A stretch of 64,000 nucleotides of DNA, from positions 56,472 through 120,471 of the forward strand of contig JALFWW010000014.1 of the NCBI GenBank assembly GCA_022786605.1, written 5' to 3'. The position numbers were made by a program, and so were the translations under genes. Each line of letters starts with the position of its first letter. The stretch's first letter is position 1. The notes below the pieces were generated by a model. That model saw only the letters and a program-made list of their open reading frames with translations. It ran no database searches and was not told the origin of the DNA. Of this stretch, positions 35,826-46,760 are shown in pieces. This stretch comes from Clostridia bacterium (lineage in GTDB: Bacteria > Bacillota > Clostridia > Lachnospirales > Anaerotignaceae).

Positions 35826-37166
35826 TCAAAATCCATTTTCCTGTTTTTTTCCTGTCAGTTTTACAGCTATTGTTTCCTCATTTTCACAATAGGCATAAAA
35901 TCCGTATTGCCCCCTTGGCAGCGCGATATTTTCCTCTCCTCCAGCTTCCATCCAGCCAGAGCCGATGACACCGTCCAGCGTTTGCGCTAATACATTGGAT
36001 TGCGCCTTTTCTTTTTTTTCTCCGTTTTTTTGTGCGGCTACTACCCAATAAATCGGTGCGTTTCCTTCATTTTCAATACACAAATCCTTGCCTTTCTCCA
36101 GTGCAAAATACCTGTTTACATCACCGTCCATTTCCCGCAAAACTTCCTCTGAAAATTGATTTCCCATATTTCTGTTTTGCAATAATGTTGTTGTCAGTTC
36201 ATTGCAGCTCAATAATACTATAAAAACAACAACGGGAATTGGACAAAACGCCTTAGCTTTCTCTTCTTCCAGCAATTTTTCAATTCTTCTTCTCAAACCT
36301 ACTTTTGATTGGCTCCCTAAGTCACATTCCCATATCACTTTTTTTCTTTCAGCATGCATGCGCCTGCTGAGATTTACCAATATTTCTGCGTATTTCCACC
36401 GTTCTTTTCCATAGATCATTTTCACAGCATACGCATCACAAAGAACTTCACGACTTAAGTCAAATTTTTTGCCCAGCAAAGGCATCAGCGGATTAAACCA
36501 CTGCGTCACTTCGCAAAATCCCTTCATCATGTTCCAAAACATATCTTTCCTTTTTATATGCGCAAATTCATGTGAAAATATTACGCATAGTTCCTCATAA
36601 GAAAATACACCCTGCGGAAGCAAGATAATAGGTATTTTTTGAAAATATACTAAGGGAGTATCCAACCCCTTGATCACCTTTAACCCTACATCTTCTTTCA
36701 TCTTCATATCTTGCTTTATTTGATGGAAACAACGCACAACCTCCTTGTTTCTTTCTGCATCCTCTAACTTTTTTATATATTCTAGAAAACTATATTTCCG
36801 TTTTACAGTTATCATCAATTTTACCACTACGCCTGCAATCCATATGGAAAATAAGCTAGGGACAATATATTGTCCAAAATCTAACATTCCATTTTCTGCT
36901 TCTTGCCAAGGCAATGCCCCAACCTGCTGAAAACTTCCTTTCATTTCTACAAATATATCTGCTCTTTGAAAAATCCCGCTCCATGGCATAACAGGAATAA
37001 ACGCCATACAAAATCCAAAATAAAGAAATAACCAAACACGATACGTATTTTTTTCATCATACTTCTTTTTTGAGAAAGTAAAGAGCAATATGAAAAGCCC
37101 TGTTGTGAACGATACAAATGCCGATATGATCAAAAAATGTATAAAAAAACTATTGATGTTTCCCAT
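35826..37166 (-). CDS. M56 (BlaR1/MecR1-type) membrane metalloprotease sensor
   Basis: The start MGNINSFFIHFL overlaps the end of the BlaI-type gene by 17 nt; the longer frame has no better site. The 446-residue protein has several N-terminal membrane helices, then the zinc protease motif HEFAH (FSHEFAHIKRKDMFWN), REVLCDAYAVKMI, and a further helix (CPIPVVVFIVLLSC). About 130 residues form an outer domain (GQYGFYAYCENEETIAVKL near the end) without a penicillin-binding motif. BlaR-type proteins cut their partner repressor on receiving a signal. The signal here is unknown, and no beta-lactamase gene is nearby. Confidence 0.85.
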   Translation of the reverse strand: MGNINSFFIHFLIISAFVSFTTGLFILLFTFSKKKYDEKNTYRVWLFLYFGFCMAFIPVMPWSGIFQRADIFVEMKGSFQQVGALPWQEAENGMLDFGQYIVPSLFSIWIAGVVVKLMITVKRKYSFLEYIKKLEDAERNKEVVRCFHQIKQDMKMKEDVGLKVIKGLDTPLVYFQKIPIILLPQGVFSYEELCVIFSHEFAHIKRKDMFWNMMKGFCEVTQWFNPLMPLLGKKFDLSREVLCDAYAVKMIYGKERWKYAEILVNLSRRMHAERKKVIWECDLGSQSKVGLRRRIEKLLEEEKAKAFCPIPVVVFIVLLSCNELTTTLLQNRNMGNQFSEEVLREMDGDVNRYFALEKGKDLCIENEGNAPIYWVVAAQKNGEKKEKAQSNVLAQTLDGVIGSGWMEAGGEENIALPRGQYGFYAYCENEETIAVKLTGKKQENGF

Positions 37167-37536
37167 TCCTTTTCCACTCCTCAAGCAGTACCAGAATTTC
37201 TTCCAACGTCTCGTCACTTTCTACATCCAACAATGTGGATACCAAATTTTGAAAGGAATTATTGTAGTAGTGGGTCAAAAAATCTTTTGTTTCTATTTTC
37301 AAATAATCATCCCGAGAAATCACCGCATAAAATAATCTTTCTCTTCCCCTTTTTTCGGTTTCCAAGTATCCCTTATCCACAATCCGTTTCAGCAGTGTAA
37401 TTAATGTTTGGATTCTCCATTCTTTCTCACAGGGCAAATTTTCCAAAATTTCGTTTGCCGTCATTTTTCCATCCTTTTCCCAAATAGCCTCCATAGCCTC
37501 GAACTCTGTTCTTGTTAATCTTTTTTCTCGTTTCAT
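37150..37536 (-). CDS. BlaI/MecI-family repressor
   Basis: A 128-residue winged-helix repressor. The start MKREKRLTRTEFEAM has GGGAGATG upstream. Family features are LTRTEFEAMEAIWEKDGKMTA, the recognition helix WRIQTLITLLKRIVDKGYL and the wing EKRGRERLFYAVIS. The C-terminal helices form the dimer, which the partner protease cuts. Two operator-like dyads overlap its own promoter, so it should repress itself. Confidence 0.9.
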   Translation of the reverse strand: MKREKRLTRTEFEAMEAIWEKDGKMTANEILENLPCEKEWRIQTLITLLKRIVDKGYLETEKRGRERLFYAVISRDDYLKIETKDFLTHYYNNSFQNLVSTLLDVESDETLEEILVLLEEWKRNGKHQ

Positions 37537-37555
37537 AGAGCATCTCCCATTCATT

Positions 37556-37603
37556 AGACAATTGTCTTTTTATTATTATACATTTGTCTAATAAAGGTTT
37601 CAA
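37556..37603 (-). promoter_or_regulatory. Promoter and two operators of the BlaI/BlaR pair
   Basis: TTGAAA (37598-37603) and a perfect TATAAT (37575-37580) with a 17-bp spacer on the minus strand. A perfect palindrome AGACAATTGTCT lies at 37556-37567. A related imperfect dyad (TTAGACAAATGTATAA, 37576-37591) covers the -10 region. Both fit BlaI-type TACA/TGTA-centred sites. Confidence 0.8.
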
Positions 37604-37618
37604 TCTTTTTTATAAAAA

Positions 37619-37649
37619 AGAAGCAATACTCTAAAAGAGTATTGCTTCT
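37619..37649 (-). terminator. Terminator after rpoC
   Basis: GAAGCAATACTC-TTTTA-GAGTATTGCTTC followed by six T on the minus strand, just before the BlaI promoter. Confidence 0.92.
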
Positions 37650-37671
37650 TTATCTATTTTATATTGTGATC

Positions 37672-40600
37672 TTATACCATTTCGTCTTCGTCGATATAAG
37701 CGCTGTCAGCCTGATAGTCCTGCGCTTCTTCGGTCTGTTCTGTTTCCAGCTCGATGTTGCGGTAACGGCTCATGCCGGTACCAGCGGGAATCAGCTTACC
37801 GATGATTACGTTTTCTTTCAGACCAATCAGTGGATCGATCTTGCCTTTGATTGCTGCTTCTGTCAGGACTCTTGTTGTTTCCTGGAAGGAAGCTGCGGAC
37901 AAGAAGGAATCTGTTGCCAGGGATGCTTTTGTGATACCCAGCAGTACACGGGAACCTTTCGCAGGTTCTTTGCCTTCTGCTTCCAGAGCTGCGTTTGTGT
38001 TTTCAAATGTCAGCCAGTCAACCAGAGAGCCGGGCAGGAAATCTGTATCGCCGTTTTCTTCGATCTTGACACGTTTCAGCATCTGACGAACGATAACTTC
38101 GATATGCTTGTCGCTGATTTCTACACCCTGCAGACGGTATACACGCTGTACTTCCTGAATCATATAGTCCTGAACGCCTCTCAGACCTTTGATCTTCAGA
38201 ATGTCGTGAGGGTTTACGCTACCTTCTGTGATTTCATCACCGGCTTCAATGATGTCGCCGTCGTAAACTTTGATTCTGGAACCGTAAGGGATCAGATAAT
38301 CTTTTGTTTCGCCTGTTTCAGGGTTTGTGATGATTACTTCACGTTTTTTCTTGGTATCGTTCAGTGTTACATGACCGCCGAATTCCGCGATGATTGCAAG
38401 ACCCTTAGGTTTTCTTGCTTCAAACAATTCTTCGACACGAGGAAGACCCTGTGTGATGTCATCGCCGGCGATACCGCCAGTATGGAATGTACGCATTGTC
38501 AGCTGTGTACCGGGTTCACCGATGGACTGCGCCGCGATGATACCTACGGATTCACCGATACGTACATATCTGCCGGATGCCATGTTGGCACCGTAACATT
38601 TTGCACAGATACCAACTTCGGAACGACATGTCAGTACAGTTCTGATCCAAACTTTCTTGATACCTGCTTTTTCCACTGCTTCTGCCTGATCTACAGTGAT
38701 CATGGTGTCAGCGGGAACAATGATTTCGCCTGTTTCAGGATGGATGATGTCATAAGCAGACCATCTGCCGCGGATACGATCCTGGAGATCTTCGATAACT
38801 TCGTTGCCATCCATGAAAGCGGAAATTTCCATACAAGGTGTGTCGATGTTTCTGCCTTCGCAGCAGTCCCATTCTCTAACGATAATATCCTGAGAAACGT
38901 CTACCAGACGACGTGTCAGGTAACCGGAGTCGGCTGTTTTCAGGGCTGTATCGGTCAGACCTTTACGGGCACCATGAGCGGAAATGAAATATTCCAGTAC
39001 GGACAGACCTTCACGGAAGTTCGCTTTGATAGGCAGTTCGATGATACCGCCGTTCGGGGATGCCATCAGACCACGCATACCCGCCAGCTGTTTGATCTGT
39101 CTGTTGGAACCACGGGCACCGGAGTTGGCCATCATGAAGATGTTGTTGTATTTACCCAGACCAGCCAGCAGAGCCACCGTGATCTTATCATCGGCAATGT
39201 TCCATGCTTCGATAACTTTCTGGTGACGTTCTTCGTCTGTCATCAAACCACGACGGAATTTTCTGGTGATCATATCTACTTTTTCTTCCGCTTCTGCCAG
39301 ATATTCCGCTTTTTCCTTAGGAATTTCCATATCGGATACGGATACAGTCATGGCAGCTCTTGTGGAGAATTTGTAACCCAGGGATTTGATCTTATCCAGT
39401 ACATCAGCTGTCTGTGTCGCGCCGCAACGGTTAATGCACTTGTTGATGATCTTACCGATGGCTTTTTTATCTACCAGGAAACCAACTTCGTAGTCAAATT
39501 TGGTTTCGTCATTTGTTCTGTCAACGTAACCCAGATTCTGAGGAATTGCTTCGTTGAAGATGATACGGCCAACGGTAGCTTTTACCAGTCTGGTTTCTTT
39601 TACGCCGTTAAATTCCATGGTTCTTCTGACTTTGATGACTTCCTGCAGATAAATTTCGTGGTTATCGTAAGCCAGCATCGCTTCTTTTTCATCTTTAAAT
39701 ACTTTGATGATAGGGTCGCCTTTTGCAACGATCACATTGCCTTCCGCGTCCACCACATCTTCTTCGTATTTTTTATTCAAATCTTCTCTTTCCAGTGTCA
39801 GGTAATACATACCCAGAATCATATCCTGAGAGGGTACGGTTACGGGAGCACCGTCGGAAGGTTTCAGCAAGTTGTTAGGAGAAAGCAGCAGGAATCTGCA
39901 TTCTGCCTGTGCTTCTACGGACAGAGGTACGTGAACCGCCATCTGGTCACCGTCGAAGTCGGCGTTGTACGCGGTACATACCAGAGGATGCAGTTTGATT
40001 GCACGGCCTTCTACCAGTACGGGTTCAAATGCCTGAATACCCAGTCTGTGCAGGGTTGGGGCACGGTTCAGCATAACAGGATGTTCTTTGATGACATCTT
40101 CCAAGATGTCCCAAACTTCTGTCTGCAGTCTTTCTACCATTCTCTTAGCGGATTTGATGTTGTGAGCCAGACCATCTTCCACCAGTTTCTTCATTACAAA
40201 AGGTTTGAACAGCTCGATCGCCATTTCTTTCGGCAGACCGCACTGGAAAATCTTCAGTTCGGGGCCTACAACGATAACGGAACGGCCGGAGTAGTCAACA
40301 CGTTTACCCAGCAGGTTCTGACGGAAACGACCCTGTTTACCTTTCAGCATATCGGACAGAGATTTCAGTGCTCTGTTACCGGGGCCTGTTACAGGTCTGC
40401 CGCGTCTGCCGTTGTCGATGAGGGCGTCAACAGCTTCCTGCAGCATTCTTTTTTCGTTTCGAACGATGATGTCAGGCGCACCCAGATCCAGCAGTCTTTT
40501 CAGACGGTTGTTTCTGTTGATAACACGTCTGTACAGATCATTCAGGTCACTTGTTGCGAAACGGCCGCCGTCCAGCTGTACCATAGGACGGATGTCGGGA

Positions 40601-41319
40601 GGAATAACCGGGATGGCATCCAGAATCATCCATTCAGGTTTGTTGCCGGATACACGGAAGCTTTCCACAACTTCCAGTTTCTTGATGATACGCACACGTT
40701 TCTGACCTGTGGTGTCGACGAGCTGTTTTTTCAGCTCGTCGGCTTCTTTTTCCAGATCAATGTCCTGAAGCAGTCTTTTGATTGCTTCCGCACCCATTGC
40801 CGCTTCAAAACGGTTGCCGTATTTATCGTATGCTTCTCTGTATTCTCTTTCGCTCAGCAGCTGTTTGTACTGCAGTTCTGTGTCCCCTGCATCCAGTACG
40901 ATATAAGACGCAAAGTACAGAACCTTTTCCAGTGCTCTGGGGCTCATGGAAAGAATCAGACCCATTCTGGAAGGGATACCCTTGAAGTACCAGATGTGGG
41001 AAACGGGTGCAGCCAGTTCAATGTGACCCATTCTTTCTCTTCTAACCTTCGCCTTTGTTACTTCAACGCCGCAGCGGTCGCAGACAACGCCTTTGTAACG
41101 GATTCTTTTATATTTCCCACAGTGGCATTCCCAGTCCTTTGTGGGCCCGAAGATTCTTTCGCAGAACAAACCGTCTTTTTCAGGTTTCAGTGTTCTGTAG
41201 TTGATGGTTTCGGGTTTCTTTACTTCGCCTCTGGACCATTCATGGATTTTTTCAGGAGAAGCCAATCCAATCTTAATGGAATCAAAAACAATTCCCTGTT
41301 CTGTGTTTTGTGTGCTCAT
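37672..41319 (-). CDS. rpoC: RNA polymerase subunit beta'
   Basis: A 1215-residue subunit forming part of the active centre. Near the start is the zinc site (CHCGKYKR...CDRCGVEV). The catalytic Mg motif is [12 protein letters not shown]. Later conserved segments include [24 protein letters not shown]-type [22 protein letters not shown], and the second zinc cluster CEGRNIDT...[19 protein letters not shown] precedes the ATG. It lies 17 nt after rpoB. A terminator and an unrelated regulator pair follow, so the usual rpoC-rpsL linkage is interrupted. Confidence 0.98.
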   Translation of the reverse strand: MSTQNTEQGIVFDSIKIGLASPEKIHEWSRGEVKKPETINYRTLKPEKDGLFCERIFGPTKDWECHCGKYKRIRYKGVVCDRCGVEVTKAKVRRERMGHIELAAPVSHIWYFKGIPSRMGLILSMSPRALEKVLYFASYIVLDAGDTELQYKQLLSEREYREAYDKYGNRFEAAMGAEAIKRLLQDIDLEKEADELKKQLVDTTGQKRVRIIKKLEVVESFRVSGNKPEWMILDAIPVIPPDIRPMVQLDGGRFATSDLNDLYRRVINRNNRLKRLLDLGAPDIIVRNEKRMLQEAVDALIDNGRRGRPVTGPGNRALKSLSDMLKGKQGRFRQNLLGKRVDYSGRSVIVVGPELKIFQCGLPKEMAIELFKPFVMKKLVEDGLAHNIKSAKRMVERLQTEVWDILEDVIKEHPVMLNRAPTLHRLGIQAFEPVLVEGRAIKLHPLVCTAYNADFDGDQMAVHVPLSVEAQAECRFLLLSPNNLLKPSDGAPVTVPSQDMILGMYYLTLEREDLNKKYEEDVVDAEGNVIVAKGDPIIKVFKDEKEAMLAYDNHEIYLQEVIKVRRTMEFNGVKETRLVKATVGRIIFNEAIPQNLGYVDRTNDETKFDYEVGFLVDKKAIGKIINKCINRCGATQTADVLDKIKSLGYKFSTRAAMTVSVSDMEIPKEKAEYLAEAEEKVDMITRKFRRGLMTDEERHQKVIEAWNIADDKITVALLAGLGKYNNIFMMANSGARGSNRQIKQLAGMRGLMASPNGGIIELPIKANFREGLSVLEYFISAHGARKGLTDTALKTADSGYLTRRLVDVSQDIIVREWDCCEGRNIDTPCMEISAFMDGNEVIEDLQDRIRGRWSAYDIIHPETGEIIVPADTMITVDQAEAVEKAGIKKVWIRTVLTCRSEVGICAKCYGANMASGRYVRIGESVGIIAAQSIGEPGTQLTMRTFHTGGIAGDDITQGLPRVEELFEARKPKGLAIIAEFGGHVTLNDTKKKREVIITNPETGETKDYLIPYGSRIKVYDGDIIEAGDEITEGSVNPHDILKIKGLRGVQDYMIQEVQRVYRLQGVEISDKHIEVIVRQMLKRVKIEENGDTDFLPGSLVDWLTFENTNAALEAEGKEPAKGSRVLLGITKASLATDSFLSAASFQETTRVLTEAAIKGKIDPLIGLKENVIIGKLIPAGTGMSRYRNIELETEQTEEAQDYQADSAYIDEDEMV

Positions 41320-41336
41320 GGGCTTGTTCTCCTTTC

Positions 41337-44300
41337 TTATTCTTCGTCATAATCGTCCAACAGTTCTTCGCCGCCGGCATAATCATCGGACAGCAGATCG
41401 CTGTTGTCGTGTACGGTGCCTTCTTCATCATCAAAGAGGAAGTCCACCAGTTCTTCTTCGGCTGTCATAGGTCTGGGACGACGGAATTCATCGTCATCTC
41501 CTTCAAAGCCGTCGATATTTACATTCAGATCATCCACATCTTCAATGGATTCCTTGATTTCTACTTCAGTCTGGTCTTCACGCAGTACGCGGATATCCAG
41601 TGCCAGGGACTGCAGTTCTTTCAGCAGTACCTTGAAGGATTCAGGCACGCCGGGTTCGGGGATGTTTTCGCCCTTCACGATAGCTTCGTAAGTTTTTACA
41701 CGACCTACGATATCGTCGGACTTCACTGTCAGGATTTCCTGCAGTGTGTAAGCTGCGCCGTATGCTTCCAGCGCCCAAACTTCCATTTCACCGAAACGCT
41801 GACCGCCGAACTGTGCCTTACCACCCAGAGGCTGCTGGGTAACCAGGGAGTACGGACCAGTGGAACGTGCGTGAATCTTATCATCTACCAGGTGGTGCAG
41901 TTTCAGATAGTGCATGTAACCAATGGTTACGCGGTTATCGAAGAATTCACCGGTACGACCGTCACGCAGAGAAACTTTACCGTCTCTGCTGATGGCAACA
42001 CCTTTCCATTCTTCTCTGTGATCTCTGTTTGCATACAGTTCATCATAGATGTCACCTTCCAGCAGGGGTTTCCATTTTTCGGAGAATTCTTCCCATTCTG
42101 TGTTGACATAGTCGTTTGCCATTTCCAGTGTATCCATGATGTCGATTTCGTTTGCACCGTCGAATACGGGTGTGCTGATTTTCCAGCCCAGAACTTTCGC
42201 AGCCAGGGACAGGTGGGTTTCCAATACCTGCCCGATATTCATACGGGAAGGAATACCCAGAGGGTTCAGTACGATGTCCAGTGGACGACCGTTAGGCAGG
42301 AAGGGCATATCTTCCACAGGCAGTACACGGGACACAACCCCTTTGTTACCGTGACGACCAGCCATCTTGTCGCCCACGGAGATTTTACGTTTCTGTGCAA
42401 TATAAACTCTTACCAGCTGATTTACGCCGGGACCTACGTCGTCGCCGTTTTCTCTGGTAAAGATCTTAACGTCTACGATGATACCTGTTTCACCGTGAGG
42501 TACACGCAGGGAAGTATCTCTAACTTCTCTTGCTTTTTCACCGAAGATGGCACGCAGCAGTCTTTCTTCTGCGGTCAGTTCAGTTTCGCCCTTAGGTGTT
42601 ACTTTACCAACCAGGATGTCGTTGGGGTGTACTTCCGCACCAATGCGGACGATACCTCTTTCATCCAGGTCACGCAGTGCGTCTTCGCCTACGTTGGGGA
42701 TATCTCTTGTGATTTCTTCAGGCCCCAGTTTTGTATCTCTGGCGTCTGCTTCAAATTCATTGATATGAACGGAAGTATATACGTCGTCCTGCACCAGTTT
42801 TTCACTGAGCAGAACCGCGTCTTCGTAGTTGTAACCTTCCCATGTCATGAAACCGATCAGAGGGTTTTTACCCAGTGCCAGTTCACCCTGACAAGTGGAA
42901 GCACCGTCTGCGATAATCTGACCTGCTTCAACTCTGTCGCCTACGTTAACGATAGGTTTCTGGTTCAGGCAGGTGCTCTGGTTACTTCTCTGATACTTGA
43001 TCAGTTTGTATGTGTCACGCATGGATTCATCGTTGCGGATCACGATTTCGTTCGCGGAAACTCTTTCTACGATACCGCTGTTTTTCGCGATAGCGCAGAT
43101 ACCGGAGTCTTTCGCTGTTTTGTATTCCATACCGGTACCAACGATAGGAGAGTCAGTTACCATCAGAGGTACAGCCTGACGCTGCATGTTGGAACCCATC
43201 AGCGCACGGTTCGCGTCGTCGTTTTCCAGGAAAGGAATCAGCGCTGTTGCAACGGATACCATCTGTTTAGGAGATACGTCCATCAGGTGGATCTGGCTTC
43301 TGTCGACTTCGATGATGTCTTCACGGTGACGACCGGTTACTTTCTTATGAACGAAGTGACCTTCTGCATCCAGAGGTTCGTTGGCCTGCGCTACGTTGTA
43401 GTTTTCTTCTTCGTCAGCGGTAACGTAAATGAACTCGTCTGTTACACGAGGTTCGTCGCCGCTCTGGTCTACTTTTCTGTAAGGCGCTTCAATGAAACCG
43501 TATTCATTGATGCGGGCAAATGTTGCCAGTGTATTGATCAGACCGATGTTAGGACCTTCTGGTGTTTCGATAGGACACATTCTGCCGTAGTGAGAATGGT
43601 GAACGTCTCGAACTTCGAAGCCCGCTCTTTCTCTGGACAGACCGCCGGGACCCAGTGCGGACAGACGTCTTTTATGTGTCAATTCACTCAGAGGGTTGTT
43701 CTGGTCCATGAACTGAGACAACTGGGAGGAACCGAAGAATTCCTTGATCGCAGCTGTTACAGGACGTACGTTGATCAGTGCCTGAGGTGTTACCACAGCC
43801 AGATCCTGTGTTGTCATTCTTTCACGAACAACTCTTTCCATTCTGGACAGACCGATACGGAACTGGTTCTGCAGCAGTTCCCCTACGGAACGGATACGTC
43901 TGTTGCCCAGATGGTCGATGTCATCCACGTTGCCGTAGCCGTAATCCAGCTGCATCACATAGTTGATGGAAGCCATGATGTCTTCCAGTGTGATGTGCTT
44001 AGGCACCAGTTCGTGGATGTTTTCTTTGATAGCAGCTTTCAGTTCTTCAGCTGTTGTGTATTCGTTCAGCAGCTGTTCCAGCACGGGATAGTAAACTCTT
44101 TCTTTGATGTTTACATCTTCTGCTGTCAGACCGAATTCTTCCAGATATGCGTCGATGGCAACGGCGCGGTTTGTCAGAATCTTCACTGCTTTTTCTTCTA
44201 CTTCAATATACAGATGGTCGATACCGCTGTCCTGAATGGTATCGCACAGTTCCATTGTCAGCACTGCGCCTGCTTCAGCCAGCACTTCCCCTGTCATAGG

Positions 44301-45197
44301 GTCAACCACTGCTTCTGCCAGTTTCGCGCCGCGGATTCTGTTTCTCAGAGCCAGTTTCTTATTGAATTTGTAACGACCTACTTTTGCCAGGTCATAACGT
44401 TTGGGATCGAAGAACATACCGCGCAGCAGGGATTCGGAACTTTCCACTGTGGGAGGTTCGCCGGGACGCAGCTTTTTATAGATTTCGATGAGACCTTCTT
44501 CATAAGATTTGGAAACGTCTTTTTCCAGTGTTGCCAGAATCTTGGGTTCTTCGCCGAACAGGTCAATGATTTCCGCATCGGAGCCAATACCCAGAGCACG
44601 AATCAGAACGGTTACGGGAACTTTTCTGGTACGGTCAACTCTTACATAGAATACGTCGTTGGAGTCTGTTTCATATTCCAGCCATGCGCCTCTGTTGGGG
44701 ATGACGGTGGAGGAAAGCAGCTTTTTCCCTACTTTGTCAAAATCAGAAGCATAGTAAATGCCGGGGGAACGAACCAACTGGCTGACGATAACACGTTCCG
44801 CACCGTTGATGATGAAGGTACCTGTTTCTGTCATCAGAGGGAAATCACCCATAAAGATTTCCTGTTCCTTCAGTTCGTCCAATTCTCTGTTATACAGTCT
44901 TGCTTTTACTTTCAATGCTGCCGCATAGGTGGCATCACGTTCCTTACATTCTTCAATGGAGAATTTGGGTTCGGAATCCAATGTAAAATCAATGAATTCC
45001 AGCACCAGATTGCCGCTGAAGTCTGTGATGGGGGAAATATCTTCAAATACTTCCTTCAAACCTTCCTTCAAAAACCACTGGTAACTGTCCTTCTGCACCT
45101 CGATCAGATTGGGCATATCCAAAACTTCGTTAATTTTGGAATAGCTCATTCGTGTCGTGTCGCCAAAACGGAGTGCATGAATTCTGTTTTTTTCCAT
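41337..45197 (-). CDS. rpoB: RNA polymerase subunit beta
   Basis: A 1286-residue subunit. The rifampicin pocket [20 protein letters not shown] and [13 protein letters not shown] is intact. Other landmarks are [42 protein letters not shown] and the C-terminal [24 protein letters not shown] very acidic C-terminal tail (DDYDEE) follows. The binding site is AGAGGTG. No rplJ or rplL lies upstream; instead there is a leader of about 440 nt. Confidence 0.98.
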   Translation of the reverse strand: MEKNRIHALRFGDTTRMSYSKINEVLDMPNLIEVQKDSYQWFLKEGLKEVFEDISPITDFSGNLVLEFIDFTLDSEPKFSIEECKERDATYAAALKVKARLYNRELDELKEQEIFMGDFPLMTETGTFIINGAERVIVSQLVRSPGIYYASDFDKVGKKLLSSTVIPNRGAWLEYETDSNDVFYVRVDRTRKVPVTVLIRALGIGSDAEIIDLFGEEPKILATLEKDVSKSYEEGLIEIYKKLRPGEPPTVESSESLLRGMFFDPKRYDLAKVGRYKFNKKLALRNRIRGAKLAEAVVDPMTGEVLAEAGAVLTMELCDTIQDSGIDHLYIEVEEKAVKILTNRAVAIDAYLEEFGLTAEDVNIKERVYYPVLEQLLNEYTTAEELKAAIKENIHELVPKHITLEDIMASINYVMQLDYGYGNVDDIDHLGNRRIRSVGELLQNQFRIGLSRMERVVRERMTTQDLAVVTPQALINVRPVTAAIKEFFGSSQLSQFMDQNNPLSELTHKRRLSALGPGGLSRERAGFEVRDVHHSHYGRMCPIETPEGPNIGLINTLATFARINEYGFIEAPYRKVDQSGDEPRVTDEFIYVTADEEENYNVAQANEPLDAEGHFVHKKVTGRHREDIIEVDRSQIHLMDVSPKQMVSVATALIPFLENDDANRALMGSNMQRQAVPLMVTDSPIVGTGMEYKTAKDSGICAIAKNSGIVERVSANEIVIRNDESMRDTYKLIKYQRSNQSTCLNQKPIVNVGDRVEAGQIIADGASTCQGELALGKNPLIGFMTWEGYNYEDAVLLSEKLVQDDVYTSVHINEFEADARDTKLGPEEITRDIPNVGEDALRDLDERGIVRIGAEVHPNDILVGKVTPKGETELTAEERLLRAIFGEKAREVRDTSLRVPHGETGIIVDVKIFTRENGDDVGPGVNQLVRVYIAQKRKISVGDKMAGRHGNKGVVSRVLPVEDMPFLPNGRPLDIVLNPLGIPSRMNIGQVLETHLSLAAKVLGWKISTPVFDGANEIDIMDTLEMANDYVNTEWEEFSEKWKPLLEGDIYDELYANRDHREEWKGVAISRDGKVSLRDGRTGEFFDNRVTIGYMHYLKLHHLVDDKIHARSTGPYSLVTQQPLGGKAQFGGQRFGEMEVWALEAYGAAYTLQEILTVKSDDIVGRVKTYEAIVKGENIPEPGVPESFKVLLKELQSLALDIRVLREDQTEVEIKESIEDVDDLNVNIDGFEGDDDEFRRPRPMTAEEELVDFLFDDEEGTVHDNSDLLSDDYAGGEELLDDYDEE

Positions 45198-45643
45198 CTT
45201 GTCACCTCTCGAATTTATCTATCACACCGACATTACCACTGCCCTACGGACACTTGATACAGAAAAACGACCTGTCGTTTCTCTCTATCAGGCGTCCATG
45301 GCAGATGCTTTTTTGCAGAAATTTTCTGCTTTTGCGCAAAAAATTTAGAATTGCCCAAACAAAGCTAGACCTTTGCCTGCACCACCTTTGATCAGTGGTC
45401 GTGACAAAAGCCTCTTTTATCTAAGAAATTCTAATGCAACTTTTGAACAGTTTGCCATACAGCCTCCCGTTCACCATATAAAAGCCAATAATTCCAAACA
45501 AAGCGCAATCCTTATGTGTCAGAAATCCCCTGTATTTCAAGGTTCCTGCCGAGTTCTGCAAAAAGATGTTGAATTTTGCATTCCTCTATGCTATACTGAC
45601 CATAAATCATGGATATGTGTGCTTGTTTGCCAATGTGTGAGAT
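45198..45643 (-). promoter_or_regulatory. Long leader of rpoBC
   Basis: About 440 nt lie between the promoter and rpoB. A strong hairpin (GATAGAGAGAAACGAC with GTCGTTTTTCTGTATC, 45256-45289) stands 60 nt before rpoB and has no T run. A 13-codon frame (MANCSKVALEFLR), with GGGAGG 7 nt upstream, lies in the middle near 45430-45470. No protein gene of normal size is present. Such a leader suggests attenuation, autoregulation or RNA processing, but none is proven. Confidence 0.5.
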
Positions 45644-45672
45644 ATTTTACCACATCCAGAACTGGCTGTCAA
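45644..45672 (-). promoter_or_regulatory. Promoter of rpoBC
   Basis: Perfect TTGACA (45667-45672) and TAAAAT (45644-45649) with a 17-bp spacer on the minus strand. Confidence 0.8.
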
Positions 45673-45919
45673 GCCCTTTTTCCTTGAATTCCCGGCGGTT
45701 TCCCGCCTTTTTTTATTGCTTTTTCCCCTTCTCCCATTTGCACAACCCCCTCCCCTCATTTCTCCGTTCTTTCCCATTGCAATTTTCGTTCAAGTGACAT
45801 TTTGTATAAAACAGCGCTAAAATTCCGTTAAAATTTCATAACTGTTTTTTGATTTCATCATCTCAGAAAATCGAAATTTTGTGAATTATTTTTGTTCTTT
45901 TTTAAATACATTGCGATTC

Positions 45920-45948
45920 TTTACATTTTCTCCCCTACCTGTTACACT
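45920..45948 (+). promoter_or_regulatory. Promoter of queH
   Basis: TTTACA and TACACT separated by 17 bp, about 28 nt upstream of the queH start. The 250 nt between this and the divergent rpoBC promoter hold no supported gene. Confidence 0.65.
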
Positions 45949-45975
45949 GTTTGAGATAGAAACGAGGTGTTGATC

Positions 45976-46620
45976 TTGCAGAAAGAGAATTATCAGATCG
46001 TGCTGGAACGCACGTTAAAGACCATAGAAAAGGAAGAACGCCGTCCCCGTCTGCTGCTTCATAGCTGCTGCGGTCCCTGTTCTTCTTATGTACTGGAGTA
46101 TCTCACCCATTACTTTGACATTACCGTATATTACTATAACCCCAATATCTCCCCCGCGGCGGAATTTACCCACCGTGCGGAAGAACAGCAAAAACTCATT
46201 GCCCAGATGCCTTTGGAAGGAGACGTTTCCTGCATCGTTGGGGAATACGATCCGGAAACCTTCTTCGCCATGGCAAAAGGCAGAGAGCAGGAACCGGAAG
46301 GTGGACAGCGCTGCTTTGACTGCTATACCCTTCGTCTGAAAAAGACTGCGGAAGCAGCAAAGGCTGGCGGCTTTGATTACTTCACCACCACCCTTTCCAT
46401 TAGCCCCCATAAAAATGCACAGGTACTCAATGCCATTGGCAAAGAACTGGCAGAAACTTATGGTGTTTCCTATCTGTTTTCCGATTTCAAAAAGAAAAAC
46501 GGCTATAAACGCTCCTGTGAACTGTCAGAACAGTATCATCTCTACCGTCAGGATTACTGCGGCTGTCCCTTCTCCAAGGCAGAAGCCGAAGCCCGTAGAA
46601 AAGCCATGCACGGCGAATAA
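45976..46620 (+). CDS. queH: Epoxyqueuosine reductase QueH
   Basis: It catalyses the last step of queuosine synthesis on tRNA using iron-sulfur chemistry. Cysteine motifs of the family are LLLHSCCGPCSSYVLEYL, CFDCYTLRL and DYCGCPFS. Conserved segments are YYYNPNISP, EFTHRAEEQ and FTTTLSISPHKNAQVLN. The start is read as TTG (MQKENYQIVLERTL), since GAGGTG lies 6 nt upstream; GTG and TTG codons slightly earlier lie inside that site. Divergent from rpoB and ended by a terminator. Confidence 0.9.
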   Translation: MQKENYQIVLERTLKTIEKEERRPRLLLHSCCGPCSSYVLEYLTHYFDITVYYYNPNISPAAEFTHRAEEQQKLIAQMPLEGDVSCIVGEYDPETFFAMAKGREQEPEGGQRCFDCYTLRLKKTAEAAKAGGFDYFTTTLSISPHKNAQVLNAIGKELAETYGVSYLFSDFKKKNGYKRSCELSEQYHLYRQDYCGCPFSKAEAEARRKAMHGE

Positions 46621-46631
46621 ACCCAAATCAG

Positions 46632-46674
46632 ACAGCAAGAACCTCCCAAAAGGCTCTCTTGCTGTTGTTTTTTT
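46632..46674 (+). terminator. Terminator after queH
   Basis: ACAGCAAGA...TCTTGCTGT followed by TGTTTTTTT, 12 nt after the queH stop codon. Confidence 0.85.
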
Positions 46675-46760
46675 GAAAAAAAGCCTGATTTTCTCTTTTC
46701 TTTCCCTGAAAACCATCGTATAATAAACCCCGTGTGATTTTTTCTGAAAGGAGTTTTATT

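Noticed and set aside
35826..37536. Beta-lactam resistance operon
   Set aside because: BlaI/BlaR-type proteins are present, but there is no beta-lactamase or PBP2a-like gene nearby and no penicillin-binding motif in the sensor domain.
41310..45257. 1315-codon open frame opposite rpoB (and 1236 codons opposite rpoC at 37642-41352)
   Set aside because: Fully antisense to clear rpoB and rpoC genes, with Cys/Phe/Gln-rich low-complexity translation and no motifs. Explained by codon bias in the sense genes.
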